A DNA stretch of 64,000 bases from Oryza sativa Japonica Group. Its lineage: Eukaryota > Streptophyta > Magnoliopsida > Poales > Poaceae. A model generated the notes under the pieces. That model was not told the origin of the DNA. It was given only the letters and a program-made list of their open reading frames with translations, and made no database searches. Location: the NCBI RefSeq assembly GCF_034140825.1, contig NC_089039.1, forward strand, positions 19,743,501-19,807,500. The letters run 5' to 3'. The stretch's first letter is position 1. Every line of letters starts with the position of its first letter. Below are positions 53,633 to 64,000 of the stretch, one piece after another. Both the position numbers and the translations under genes were made by a program.

Positions 53633-56600
53633 TATCACACCCAGAAATTTAGCCCAAATTTCTAGACTATTTTGTGTATTAAATCCCTATCCAGGACCAG
53701 CCAGGGTACACAAAACGACAAGTAATAAACAGTTCCAAACGTAAATAAAGCGTAAAATACTTACAGGAGAGGCACTTAGTCCTCACACCGAAACAAAAGC
53801 AACGGCAGCAGAAAAGACGATCCTAGCGGGGCTTCAGCTCCACTCCACAGGCAAAACTCAACTGGGGTCTGAGTCTTGGTCCTCTAACTTCGTCTTCAGC
53901 TCAGAAGCACTACACTTCTGAAAAGGGGGAATAATAGCAAAGGCTGAGTACAACCACCGTACTCAGCAAGCCACACCAATGATGCAAACGTGCAAGGGGA
54001 ACACAAGGACGGTTTGTGGCTATTTGCATAAAGGCGGTTGTAAAACATTTTATTGAGCAAAACCGTAAAACTATTGAGTAATTAAAGTAACATTAAATCT
54101 TCACTGATCAACACTACACCACGTTGAACAGGCCCAACCAACCCATCTGAACTACAGTGCATTGAGTCGATTTATTAAGGTGGGACTAATCACGGTGAAT
54201 CTGGTCGACTGCCCATAACCGCAGGCACGGCTACTCGAATAGTTTTACTCTGATCAGAGGTGTACAACTGTACCTACAAGATACAGCCCCACGACACGTT
54301 TCCGTGCGCCGACATGCCACCACGACATACCGGAAAGAGGTCGTGACAGGACCCTTCACATAACCCCCTCTAACCAAGCACACCACACCTCAGGTTTCAC
54401 CCCCACTCCTCGCAAGATAGCGGGCAGTCCCCTCTCGTGCCTAGGTGAATCCGGAAGCCGCATAGGCCGTCGCAGGACCCATCCAAACTCCATCACGCCC
54501 ACCCTTGCCTGGATGCGTCAGCTAGAGGAAAGCTACACTACAAGCCCAGCCGTTGCCCACGCTGGCTTATGGTAAGCATGATAAATTCTTCCAGGGTTTC
54601 CCGCGAACCGGTCCTTAATCGCCATGGGCACGACTAGCAAAACCATGCACCCACAGCCCACCATGTAGTCGCATTTTAGTTGGATAATTACGACCATGAA
54701 GTATGGCTAGATGTCTTGAGCACGCAGCTCATTCTGATACTAAAAAGATCTAATACTGTAATTATCCCATCAACTGAGCTAGTGGTAATTAAGCATGACT
54801 AAGTATATAGTTCTAGCTAGGTCACATAAGTAACATGAGCTAGTCTATTTATTACCCAAGGTTGACAAATGACAGATATCAAGTAAATATGGCACAAGCA
54901 AACAGATAGGTAATACCCGGATCCCATGTAATTAGCAAGACATGCAATTTTATTTGCAAACAATAAAACATTTGTAAATTAGGATCAAAATGTTCAAGGG
55001 GAATGTGTGACTTGCCTTGCTTCTTCACTTGGATCTTCTGAACTCTTTTCCTCGTGACCGCGATCTTCCGAAACGACGGATTCTACACGCTGGCACACAA
55101 AACGAGGAAAAAATCTAATAAAAACCAAGGAAACAGTACATAAAAAGTAAACAAACATGTAGATCTCAATTTTAGATGAATTTTGTAAGTTGAATGGCCC
55201 AATTTGGAGTTCGAATGAATTAGATATGAATTTTAGAAGTTTTGAGCCATTTAAATGAATTTCTATAATTAATACCAATTTATTGCACAATTATTAAATA
55301 TTTTTCCAAAGGAAATGATAAGCGCTAACGTCAGCAAGAGGAAGGGCGCCGACAGGTGGGCCCCACACGTCAGCGGGTCAAAGGGGGTGGCTCATGGTGG
55401 ACTCGGTCCACCGCAGCACAGGCGCGCGGGCACACCACGTGGAAGACCACGTGGCGGCCACGACGGCACGGCGGGGCGAGGTGGCAAAGGCATGGCGCCG
55501 AGGTGGCGCCACATGGGACACCGGCGCGGGGCGGCGCCAGAGCCACGTAGACGGCCCGGATCACCCCAAAGGGGATCGGGCGGCCACAGCTAGCGGGAGC
55601 GGCAAAACTCGCCGGCCGACCGGCCGGGGAGCGACGGCGAGCAGCCCAGAGGTCGCCGGCGACGACCACCGGCGCGACGGCACGCGCGGGAGGCAGCGGA
55701 GGGAGGCAGAGGAGGGAGATGGGGAGCTCACCGAGCGCACAAGGCACGGAGGCGGCGCGGGAGAGCGACCGACGACGAGGAGAGGCGACGACGCTTCCTC
55801 GGGGAGGCACGGCTACGGCGGTTCAATGGCAGTCCGCGAGCGAGGAGTGGCGGATGACGACCGGAAGAGCCTGAGGAGGACGAAGGGGAGATTAGAAGAG
55901 GGAGAGGACGGGCTTGGCGAAGGGCAACAGTGGCCAAAGGCCGACCGTGAGTAGAGGAGCTCACCTTGCGCGGGGAAGATGGGGTTCGAGCGACGATTGA
56001 TGGAGGCGGAGGGGTGGCCGGGCTGCGGGCGACGGCCGCGGTGCCGGGGAGGACAACAGCGCAGCATGGGGTGGACCGGAGAGGTGGCGCGACGCGGCCG
56101 GAGGCAGCAAAAGCGGTGCCAGCCTCGGGCTTGCGGTGGAGGTGATGATTCGGCGGTGGATCGAAGGAGCGGTATGGTGGCCGGGCTTGCCCGCGCGACG
56201 GCGAAGCTAGCGGTGGCGGCGACGCGGCGCGGTGACGGCTAGAGCGGCGAGAGGCGGCGGCTGGAGGCGGTACAGGCGGCGGTGGCTCGGCCTCGCGGTG
56301 GGACGGCGTTTCGGGGGTGGAAGAGGGAAGGGAAATGGATGCCGGGGTGAAGCGTGGGGCGGCGATGCCGATGGTGGTGACGGCGCAGTGCGGCGATGGC
56401 GAGAGCGGCGGCTAGAGGAGGCCGGAGCTCGCCGGAGAGTGGCGACGGCTCGGTTTTGCGTGGGGAGAGCGGGGGAGAGTGCGGGGAGTACGGAAAAATT
56501 GGGGAAATGGACGAGGGTCGCATGGGGTGTTTATATAGGCTCAGGAGAGGGAAATCGTGGCCGAGAGGGGCGGAATCAGGAGGCAACCGGCCAGCGACGT

Positions 56601-57274
56601 GGGGTGGCGACGTGGAGCTCGAGGGAGGTCAAACTGGCGTGATTTTTGGGGAAAAGTGGAGGAAAATGAGGAGGAATGGGTGGCGACCATGTCCGCACGG
56701 TTGGACGTGCGCGCGGGAGGCGAGAGGCGGCGGTTTTAGCGGCGGGGTGGGGTGGCAATGGCGGCAGTTGCCGGTCCATGGCGATGGGGTGGCTGGAGGT
56801 AGGGGAAGGGGATGACAGGTGGGGTCGCGGGTCCCACCTGTCAGCTAATGGAAGAGAGAAGGGAAGCCGGGTGGGGGTTTTCTGGACTTTGGGGGGGGAG
56901 AGGAGCCGAGCTGGGCCGAGCGGCCCAAAGAGGAGAGGGGAGGGAGGCGGGCCGGAGGGGAAGGGGGATGGAATTTGGGCCGAGCCCGAAAGGGAGGAAG
57001 GGGAAGATTATTTTCTTTTCTTTTTATTTAAATTGATTAAATGAACTTTGTATTATTATAATTATTTCTTGAGCTCCGAAAATTCGCGGAAAAATCCGGA
57101 GAGTATTTTAGGGCACAAAGAATATTACAAAATATTCTCGGCCAATGATTTTTAAAGGAAAATTTCAAATTCTCCCATTATTTCACTTGATTGAATTGAC
57201 TTAACTTTTATTTAATTTCTAGAAAATGCATTATTTAATGATTTTTAATCCCGAACGAAAATCGGGGCGTTACA
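53633..57274 (-). mobile_element. Solo LTR of the long-LTR Ty3/gypsy family, copy 2 (fossil, inverted)
   Basis: A perfect 5-bp duplication CATTC flanks it (53628-53632 and 57275-57279). On the minus strand it begins TGTAACGCCCCGATTTTCG, as in copy 1 at 21221, and aligns with that copy along its length (3.64 against 3.63 kb), with the final CA now reading TA. No internal region remains. Divergence from copy 1 is plain by eye, and the two came from separate insertions. Confidence 0.85.
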
Positions 57275-57279
57275 CATTC

Positions 57280-58346
57280 CCTTCATCCCTTCCTTAATAA
57301 CCCATCCGTTGTTCTCCATGTTGATAGCGCAACGACCCAATTCCCTTTTCTCTTTCTCTCTCTCTCCCTACGTTCTTCCATGATATGTTGTATCGTGGTG
57401 ATTAGATCAACAAAACTAACCATATATGTACCAGCAATGATATATGTGGGTATCAACTCCGATACTTATGGAACAATACTCTAATAGTACCACACATTAT
57501 ACTTGTAAGGGCAGTAACAGTGCAAGGCACGCATAGCGCGCTTCTAGCCCATTTGTGCGATAAAATTGGCCCGAAGGCCAGTAGGCCACACACCCCACAG
57601 TGCTCGTGACCCACAATACGCTATCAAGTCGGAACTCCCAGTCGAACGAAAACAGAGTTAATTTTCCCCACCTGCCCCTTCATGCTTATCCTCTACACAG
57701 AAAAAAATCCCGTCACTTCTCCCCATCTCCGCGCCGCTCCCCCGCCCCACCCACCCCCCTCCGCTAAAAAAAATCCGCAGCTTCTCCTCCTCATTCACCA
57801 CACCACGCGCTTCTCCTCCCAGATCTGCCGCTTCTCTCCCCAAATTTGACACTTCTCCTCCCAAATCCACCGCACCGTTTCTCCCAATCTGCGCCACTTC
57901 TCCTCGCCCATCCACTGCACCGCTTCTCCCCCAAATCCAAGCGCGGGAGGCAAGAATCGGTGGGGTGGGAGGGTGATTTTGGGGATTCACTTTTCGGGGC
58001 GGCGCGAGGAAGCGACGAATCGGAGCGACGACCTCCACGTTGCAGGGGCGGAGGGGGTTTCTTGCGCTGCGCGCCCTCGTTGCAACGAAGAAACTCGTCT
58101 CCCAGATAAGGGGCGAGCGGCTAAGCAGAGGCGCGAGCCTCGTCGACACGTAAGCGAGTCCAATATGGCAGGTGAAGGTAACATGCCATGTACACGCACT
58201 GGGAAGGGCCTAAAGGGGCTAGCAATAATACGTGAGTACTAGGGATTGATGAACCATGGTGAAGACTCCAATAAGGTACAAAGGTGGAATTTTGGAAATG
58301 ATGGCGCCGACAAGGTACCACCTACCCAAACTCCCAAAACGACTGA
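57280..58346. other. Intergenic, no gene supported
   Basis: 57650-57930 is a pyrimidine-rich tract with repeated CTTCTCC/CCCAAATC words (imperfect GCTTCTCCTCCCAAATC-like units), followed by GC-rich sequence to 58150. Open frames here have simple-sequence composition and no domain. Confidence 0.35.
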
Positions 58347-58689
58347 GGCTGTGTTTAGATCTAGGGGTAAAAGTTTTTGTCGTGTCACATCGGATATACG
58401 GACACACATTTGAAGTATTAAACATAGTCTAATAACAAAACAAATTACAGAATCCGTCTGTAAACTATGAGACGAATTTATTAAGTCTAATTAATCCGTC
58501 ATTAGTAAATATTTACTGTAGCACTACATTGTCAAATCATGGAGCAATTAGGCTTAAAAGATTTGTCTCGCAAATTAATCGCAATATGTGCAATTAGTTA
58601 TTTTTTAGCCTATATTTAATATTTCATGCAGGTGTTCAAATGTTCGATGTGATATGGTGAAAATTTTTGGAGTGGGACCTAACAAGGCC
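58347..58689. mobile_element. GGCCTTGTTTAG-type MITE
   Basis: The ends are GGCTGTGTTTAGATC and CTAACAAGGCC. The shared TGA at 58344-58346 and 58690-58692 is a likely 3-bp duplication. Internal words (ACATCGGATATACGGACACA, ATCCGTCATTAGTAAATAT) are those of a very abundant grass MITE. The same ends bound the nested cluster at 2814-4117. Confidence 0.8.
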
Positions 58690-58692
58690 TGA

Positions 58693-59320
58693 GCTGATAA
58701 AGTATCGAGGTAACATCGTGGATGAGGCTATGCCAACAAGATACCAAGGATGAATTGAGAGGGCAACAACGTCGACAAGGTATCACATACTTGAACCATG
58801 GATACTTGATTGGGACGAAGACACGAGGATCTGGTATGCATGCTCGTGGCAGATGAGGCAAAGTAAAGGTGTCTCAAGGAAGCCGCGAATACGGATCGAT
58901 CTCCTATAATTTATACCATCCCAAAATTGATATGCCTTACATTAGCAGTTCTTAAAATAAACCGAACACAAAAGACAGAAACATATATATTCATCCAAAT
59001 ATTTGGACACGATATGAAACAAACATGAACATTTACATGATACTAATTTGAGAACATCTCTGTTTTATACTGTGCAGTGATTTTTTTCCCCGATGGTTGG
59101 TGCGAAGCAATTTTTCTCAAAAGGAAATGAAACGATTGAAAGCTTTCCTTCCTGACGCGTGTGGCACGATTTTATCCGCCGGTTTATTTTCCCAGGAAAG
59201 AATTCAACATTTCAACTTCTGGAGGACTCCGACCGCCGTGCCTCTTCATCGTCGGTGCCCTAGGTTCTCCACGCCCATTGCCCATTACTAATCCGGCACT
59301 GCTAGCTCAGGTATACGCCA
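58693..59320. other. Intergenic, no gene seen
   Basis: AT-rich sequence without a bordered repeat. The last ~200 bases may belong to the decayed B3 gene that follows. Confidence 0.35.
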
Positions 59321-59339
59321 CGAAACCCACTCCTACGCC

Positions 59340-60220
59340 AAGGTATCCACCACTCGCGCGCGGCGCGCGCACGCTCGCCGGCGACGGCAGCGCGGGGTGC
59401 TCCTTGTGTTGGGCGCGCTCGGCGAAGGTGTGGCGGTGTGGCGCATGGAGGTTCAGCGGGAGACCGGGCGTTCCTGGCACACGCGGCCGTGTTTGGCGGA
59501 GCTCGCGCGCGCTCATGGCGTTGTCATGGGGGTGGTTTTCTCGTGTTCAGGTTCAGGCACGAAGGGGGCGCCGCGTAACTCGCCGTGAAGGTGTTCGATC
59601 AGATGCCCCTCTCAGGGCGAAGGTGGCTACTCTGGCAACTTATCAATTCAACTGTCGCAACAAACAACTGGTTTTTTTTTTTTACAGAAGATCGCATAAA
59701 TTCTTCTGGAGACCAACCTGTCTACTACTTAGATTTGCATTGTCGATGTTTCTACGACTACGACTCACTGATAACTTTTGCTTTTTGAAGTTTTGTGAAG
59801 TTGACACTTCGGCAGATTTGATTAATAACAAGACAAATGCAGCTGTTAGAAGGCCACGGTTCATCAGAGTTCTGCTCCCTGGATCCTTCGCAAAGATGGT
59901 CCACAGATGCTTGTATACTACTACATGTTCTGCCGTTCTGAATTTCGTAGCGAATTCTTAACAAGTTTGCAAGGACAGTGCCGGTCAAATTGGCCATGGT
60001 TTTCAGCCTCGTTGGCAATTTTTGGCACGTTAAGCTGTATTGAGGATTTGAGATCTACTCTTCTTTTTAAGAGCTATTGAGATCTACTTTAGGGAGTGGC
60101 AGAACAGGGTTTGTGAGGGCTCGTGATTTTTCTGAGGGCAAACTTCTGCTGCTGTTCAGATACGAAGATATCGTCAAATGCTCGACCAAAAACAGAAGAT
60201 AATTCAGATGACGAACTACC
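59340..60220 (+). pseudogene. Decayed B3-domain (REM-like) transcription factor gene
   Basis: Two B3-like domains can be traced across frames. The first (59400-59600) shows VAVWRMEVQRETGR, then ELARAHGVV, then in another frame FLVFRFRHEGG and AVKVFDQMP, the usual WRVEV...FxxAHGV...LVFRY...VxVFD order. The second (59840-60190) shows RRPRFIRVLLPGSFAKM, then VGNFWHVKL, then RTGFVRARDFSEGKLLLLFRYE. At least two frame changes and several stops separate the pieces and the DNA-contact regions are incomplete, so it is a pseudogene. Exon-like stretches farther on (60600-60720 and 60830-60965, each followed by a GT) may be the remains of its 3' part, but I do not recognise them. Confidence 0.6.
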
Positions 60221-61610
60221 TCAACTCTGAATAAAATTTGGCCGCCTTCCTTCTTTAGCCCGGCGAGAAAAAGGATGGAAAGGGCCTGAATGACAGGCTA
60301 TGGAAGGTAAGCAGTTTTCAGAGACCTGGTATTTGAGTCATTGTCCGTGAAAATTGGTCTTGATCATTGACAGGATTGTGCGTTTTATGACAGAGAAAAA
60401 AGTTGGGAAGTAGGATAAGTCGGAGGAACAGTGCAGATTGCACTGCAAGTCTTTGAGATGAGAATGACCCAAGAGACAGGCCACTGAAAAGTATGATGTT
60501 CATCTGACCTGAATACCTGATGGTTTTGAATCGATTGACCTGGAATGATTTCTGCTAACTTTTGGAACCGTGCATATGATTATGTTTGATTGTGCAGAGA
60601 TGAAGAAGCGGCTTTGAAGTTTTGTGGATCAGTCAAAATGGGAATTGCGAGAACGGAACTGCAAGTCATGCAGGAGACAAGAATCCAAAAAAAGCCACAT
60701 TCAAAGTCTGATCACGATGAGTGAAGTGCTTATGGGCTTAGCCACAGATTTGAGCACTCCGTTTCATGTAAGACAGCACTATCTGATTCCACTGCTTCTT
60801 ACACATTGTATTTTTTGATTTGCTGCTAAAGCCTCATGCAATACCATCTCACAATGCAAACCAGGACTTGATGCATGCGCTTCCACGGGCTTCCCACAAG
60901 CTGCACAATCACACTAAAAACGAAGAGCCATTTCACAACATGGAAGAAGGCGATTTTGGTCACAGGTATGTCAGCACACCTGCTATCCTTTATATGTTGT
61001 TACTGAACATTCCTGATCTGGAATTAGTTTATGCTAATGCTTGGTTTCTAATCTTAAATGGAAACCTAACATATTACATCAAATCAAATCTCAAATGATT
61101 ATTCTGGTAGCAATACCCATGTATAGAAATCTCAAATAGAAACAGCTCTCACATGATAGCAGCTGACCCAACTTGTATTAGTACTTTGTTGTTGAATTTT
61201 CCTATCTGGAAAATGAGGATCAAGGAATTACCATTTTGTGCCACTGACATGTGTGGGTCAGGTGGGTAAATCCTAGTTTCAATCTAAAGGGAGGTTATAT
61301 GATCAAATTTCACAACGTAGAAGTATGAAAAGTAAACATGTGAGATGTAACAAAAGAGCATGCCTATAACTAAGGTTAGTTATGGCCAACATACCCACAA
61401 CCCTTCTCAACCATCTCAAAGTTTGCCAAGAGTTAATACATAATGAAGAAGAAAGAAAAGGTTCAGCGCATCATAACACACAGATCACAGAGACCGAACA
61501 GACTAAGTGCAAATATAAACAGATTTGACCAGCCCACAAAGTAGATGAGGGTAGCACCACAACCTGAGATGAGCATCACCTAAGCATAATATAAAGTCTT
61601 TTGAAAGAAA
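60221..61610. other. Possible 3' remains of the B3 pseudogene, then spacer
   Basis: 60598-60723 reads DEEAALKFCGSVKMGIARTE after an acceptor-like TTGTGCAG. 60820-60965 reads an unfamiliar polar stretch ending at a good donor (CACAG|GTATG). Neither matches a family I know. 61100-61610 holds the probable 3' untranslated region of the CW-MBD gene. Confidence 0.3.
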
Positions 61611-63405
61611 TTAATTGTTATTGCTCAAAGCATTTATCTTGTCCTGCTTCTTAGCCTTTCCAGACTTCCACACGGAGTTGTGAGAAACAGTTTCCTCGAC
61701 AATCTTTGGTGTTGTAAAGCTGAAGCTTTCAACTGAAAAGCGATCTTTGTACTGCGGGTTGGCCTCAAGGAACTTATCCACCTCTGCAGTGCATCTTACA
61801 CGCTTCCCATTTGGCATGACATAGTAGGTATCCATTTTAGACAAATCACCTCTCATAATCACTAGTCTCTCAGTTCCTGCTGGAGGCTTTGGTATGTTAG
61901 GCTTGTCAAGGACCCATATACGGCTGCTATCATATTCGATGTCAGCAGGGTCTTCACACGAGCAGTCAGGTCTTCTACTGCAGTGCCATGGCTCCTCAGT
62001 GAAATTCTCACGAATTGTCTCAAATTCATCCTTCGTCGGAACCTTGCGCCATTTGTGACACTCACAACATTGAACTGCATACATGCCAATGGAGTCTGTG
62101 GAGGAGCCTCGTTTTCTCTATTGAAATAAGAACGTTACCATTCATTACTATTGTATATCAAGCAAAATAATTTTTCTGATCCTAAAATATGCATTTGGAA
62201 TGTAAATTTTAATTCTATCAGGCACAAACTAATGGAAAATGGATGTTAATGACATGATGTATACTTCTAGTGGATAGGATAACAGAACAACTTCCCAACG
62301 CACAAATAGAAATAATAAAGACCGCTACATTGTTTTTTTCTTTACAGTCCATAAAAGCTGCTTCTTAGAAGTTGGAAGTTATATTTTGCATAGAGTCCAT
62401 ATGGTAAGGCCACTTTTGGTATAATGCAGATGCCATGTAGTATAAGGCACACTTATGTTTGGCTGCACAAAAGCAACCATAGAAAAAGATTCTGCATTCA
62501 GTTTTTAGAAGGGGCAGAAATTTAAAAAAATCGCGCAGCATTTTGTGAAGAAATCTAAAATTGTTTCATAGACCCAGTGATGTGAAGAAATGGTTCAGAC
62601 AGCTCTAAGTAGAAAAGTCCTCATTTTCCTCTTTCTCTTATAACCCTCTACAGTCTCCATTCCCTGCAGCCCCCCTTCGCTAATGTATAAAATGTCATCA
62701 GAACTTAAGAACTGCAAAAGTATTAAATAGTGTAATACATTAACTCTTATGTTCTCAATCTAAAGTATATGCATTTTTTGTTATTGGACGGATTCCATTA
62801 TCCTTCATGCTTCTAAATTCCTCTTGGATCTCAAACAAAATTTTGAGAAACCAATGCAAGCTGATCTTTTTTATTTCTTTACAGCCCATAAACTCCCGTT
62901 GCTGACAAACAAACTTCAGGCTTCATGTATTCACAGCAGTACAAAGCAACACGCCTACAATTTCTATCCAAAATGGCACAATTTCAGCTCATCAGATTAA
63001 GTTAAGGCTCTAAATCGATCCTTCCCTCACCTGTTCTTGGCATTGACGATACTATTTGATTAAAGATTTCATCCTACGGAATAACCTAGTGGAATAACCA
63101 AACCCCTATTCTGAACTCTGAAACCGCATCCACGCATATAGTCGCAACATGCAGGCGCCACCATTTGGCACAATTTCTCAAGCCAAACAACCAGATGAAA
63201 CCAACAACCGAGCATGCTATGGCCACCACCAGATACACCAAACCGGATCGGGGATTCGGAGGAACAGACCAAAGAAGCTGCGGGGGGAAATACCAGTACG
63301 AGGAAACGTAGATGGCGACGTACGATCGAGGAGGCGAAAGGGCGAGAGGCGGACCTGTGTGGAGGGCGCCGAGGGGGGCGAGACCGGTGACGGGGATGAG
63401 GCCAT
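61611..63405 (-). CDS. CW-zinc-finger, methyl-CpG-binding-domain protein
   Basis: Two exons on the minus strand, 63405-63355 and 62117-61611, join in phase to 185 residues. Exon 1 gives a Ser/Pro-rich start (MASSPSPVSPPSAPSTQ) and ends CAG|GTCCGC. Exon 2 begins RKRGSSTDSIGMYAVQ after the acceptor ATAG. Residues 29-~75 form a CW zinc finger (CCECHKWRKVP, then PWHC and CSCEDPAD), a reader of methylated histone H3K4 in known cases. Residues ~85-150 form an MBD-like domain (RLVIMRGDLSKMDTYYVMPN; VDKFLEANPQY; FSFTTPK). The CW-MBD pairing is that of the plant MBD2/MBD4/MBD12 group, nuclear proteins thought to bind chromatin. A start at the internal Met in GMYAVQ is possible, but it would cut the conserved KRxSSxDSIG lead-in. 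The 1.24-kb intron contains no repeat I could border. Confidence 0.85.
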
Positions 63406-64000
63406 ACTCGACGGTGGGGCGGTTGGCCGCCCGTCGTCGTCGGCGGCGGCGGAGGTTGGGCGGAGCGGTCGCGAGGCGAGGAGAGGAAGCCTCGGGCCGC
63501 GTTGCTGGGCCGGTGTGTGGGGGGCGGAAACGAGGACGGACAGCGGGAGTGAATCCCGAGAGTAGAGGGACGGCACGGCAAAGCGGGCCTTTTCACGGGG
63601 ATAGACCGACAGGGTTTTGACCCTTGCGGGATGCGGGCCTTGCCCAGCCATCCAAACGGCATCACACGGCAATCATATCACCGGCACACATACGGTGATG
63701 TGCAGTGTGCACCTACCTTGGAGGTTGTGTTCGGGACACTTTCCCAACTTTACTCTCATTTTACACACACGCTTCCTAAACTGTGAAAAATATGTTTTTT
63801 CAAAAAAAAAATACAAAAGTTACTTTAAAAGTTATATTAATTCACTTTTAAATTTTTTTAAGCTAATATTTAATTAATTATCGTTAATATGTATAGTTAT
63901 TAAAATAGGGACCTACAACGAGAAGTTCCGGATACATGCGAAACAAAGCATATGTAGAAAATATCCAAAATCACCACATGAAAATAGCTCCAGAACTTTG
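63406..64000. other. CW-MBD upstream region and right-edge repeat
   Basis: 63406-63680 is the GC-rich leader and promoter of the minus-strand CW-MBD gene. From about 63725 the sequence TTGTGTTCGGGACACTTTCC followed by AT-rich DNA resembles 14870-15150, a dispersed non-coding repeat that runs toward the window edge. Confidence 0.4.

Noticed and set aside
57650-58250. Open stretches of 87-163 codons on both strands
   Set aside because: The composition follows the repeated CTTCTCC words, there is no domain, and no splice or start context favours one frame.
59580-59640. KVFDQMP as a pentatricopeptide-repeat motif
   Set aside because: The surrounding order (WRMEV, AHGVV, FLVFRF) fits the end of a B3 domain, where VKVFD is usual; no second PPR unit is present.
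63010-63060. A first exon of the CW-MBD gene ending at AACAG|GTGAGG
   Set aside because: Joined to exon 2 it is out of phase from its ATG and has an upstream stop in the needed phase; the exon at 63405-63355 joins in phase with a good start.
1-64000. tRNA genes, CRISPR arrays or bacterial-type operons
   Set aside because: None was seen; the apparent operon at 46-50 kb is plastid-derived.

Overview
The window is nuclear DNA from a grass, almost certainly rice (Oryza). The signs are GC-rich monocot first exons with AT-rich introns, dense Tourist- and Stowaway-like MITEs, Ty3/gypsy elements with LTR types common in rice, and a chloroplast-derived block with grass-type genes. The methionine sulfoxide reductase gene reads like the rice protein I remember as MSRB3 (chromosome 5); that placement is recollection, not a search result.

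Layout. 0-4.1 kb is repeats: a CACTA element, two abutting Tourist-like MITEs, a Stowaway MITE and a nested MITE cluster. 4.4-5.9 kb holds an intronless xylanase-inhibitor/aspartic-protease-like gene (+). 6-18.5 kb holds two related mTERF genes on the minus strand (8.5-9.7 and 17.3-18.5 kb) whose downstream non-coding DNA is also alike. Between and around them lie MULE, hAT-like, Tourist and Stowaway elements, a LINE-like retroposon, a small solo LTR and a Pack-MULE carrying pieces of an adenine/guanine permease gene. 19.98-36.45 kb is one stack of insertions: a retroposon, interrupted by a 3.6-kb solo LTR and followed at once by an 11.4-kb Tat-lineage Ty3/gypsy element. 36.8-52.8 kb is a gene-rich island: the mTERF4 (BSM/RUG2) orthologue (+), plastid MSRB (+), a twin-CX9C COA4-like gene (-), a 3.4-kb chloroplast insert (rps3 3' end, rpl16, rpl14, rps8, infA), and an RPH1-like chloroplast membrane protein gene (-). 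53.6-57.3 kb is a second 3.6-kb solo LTR of the same family, inverted. 58-64 kb holds a MITE, a decayed B3-domain gene and a CW-zinc-finger/MBD gene (-).

The host genes are not an operon, but several serve organelles: three mTERFs, plastid MSRB, a cytochrome-oxidase assembly factor and a chloroplast membrane protein. Exon-intron structures for MSRB, COA4-like, RPH1-like and CW-MBD were read from splice sites; each gives an exact in-frame product.

The most unusual structure is the chloroplast DNA block. It ends on both sides exactly at a copy of one ~410-bp MITE, and the two copies are inverted, so the block is arranged like a composite or foldback transposon (45.89-50.12 kb). Also notable are the Pack-MULE with permease fragments, a hairpin MITE with palindromic ends inside an intron, a probable GC-AG intron in a twin-CX9C gene, and direct repeats on either side of mTERF4, one of them split by 16.5 kb of nested insertions.
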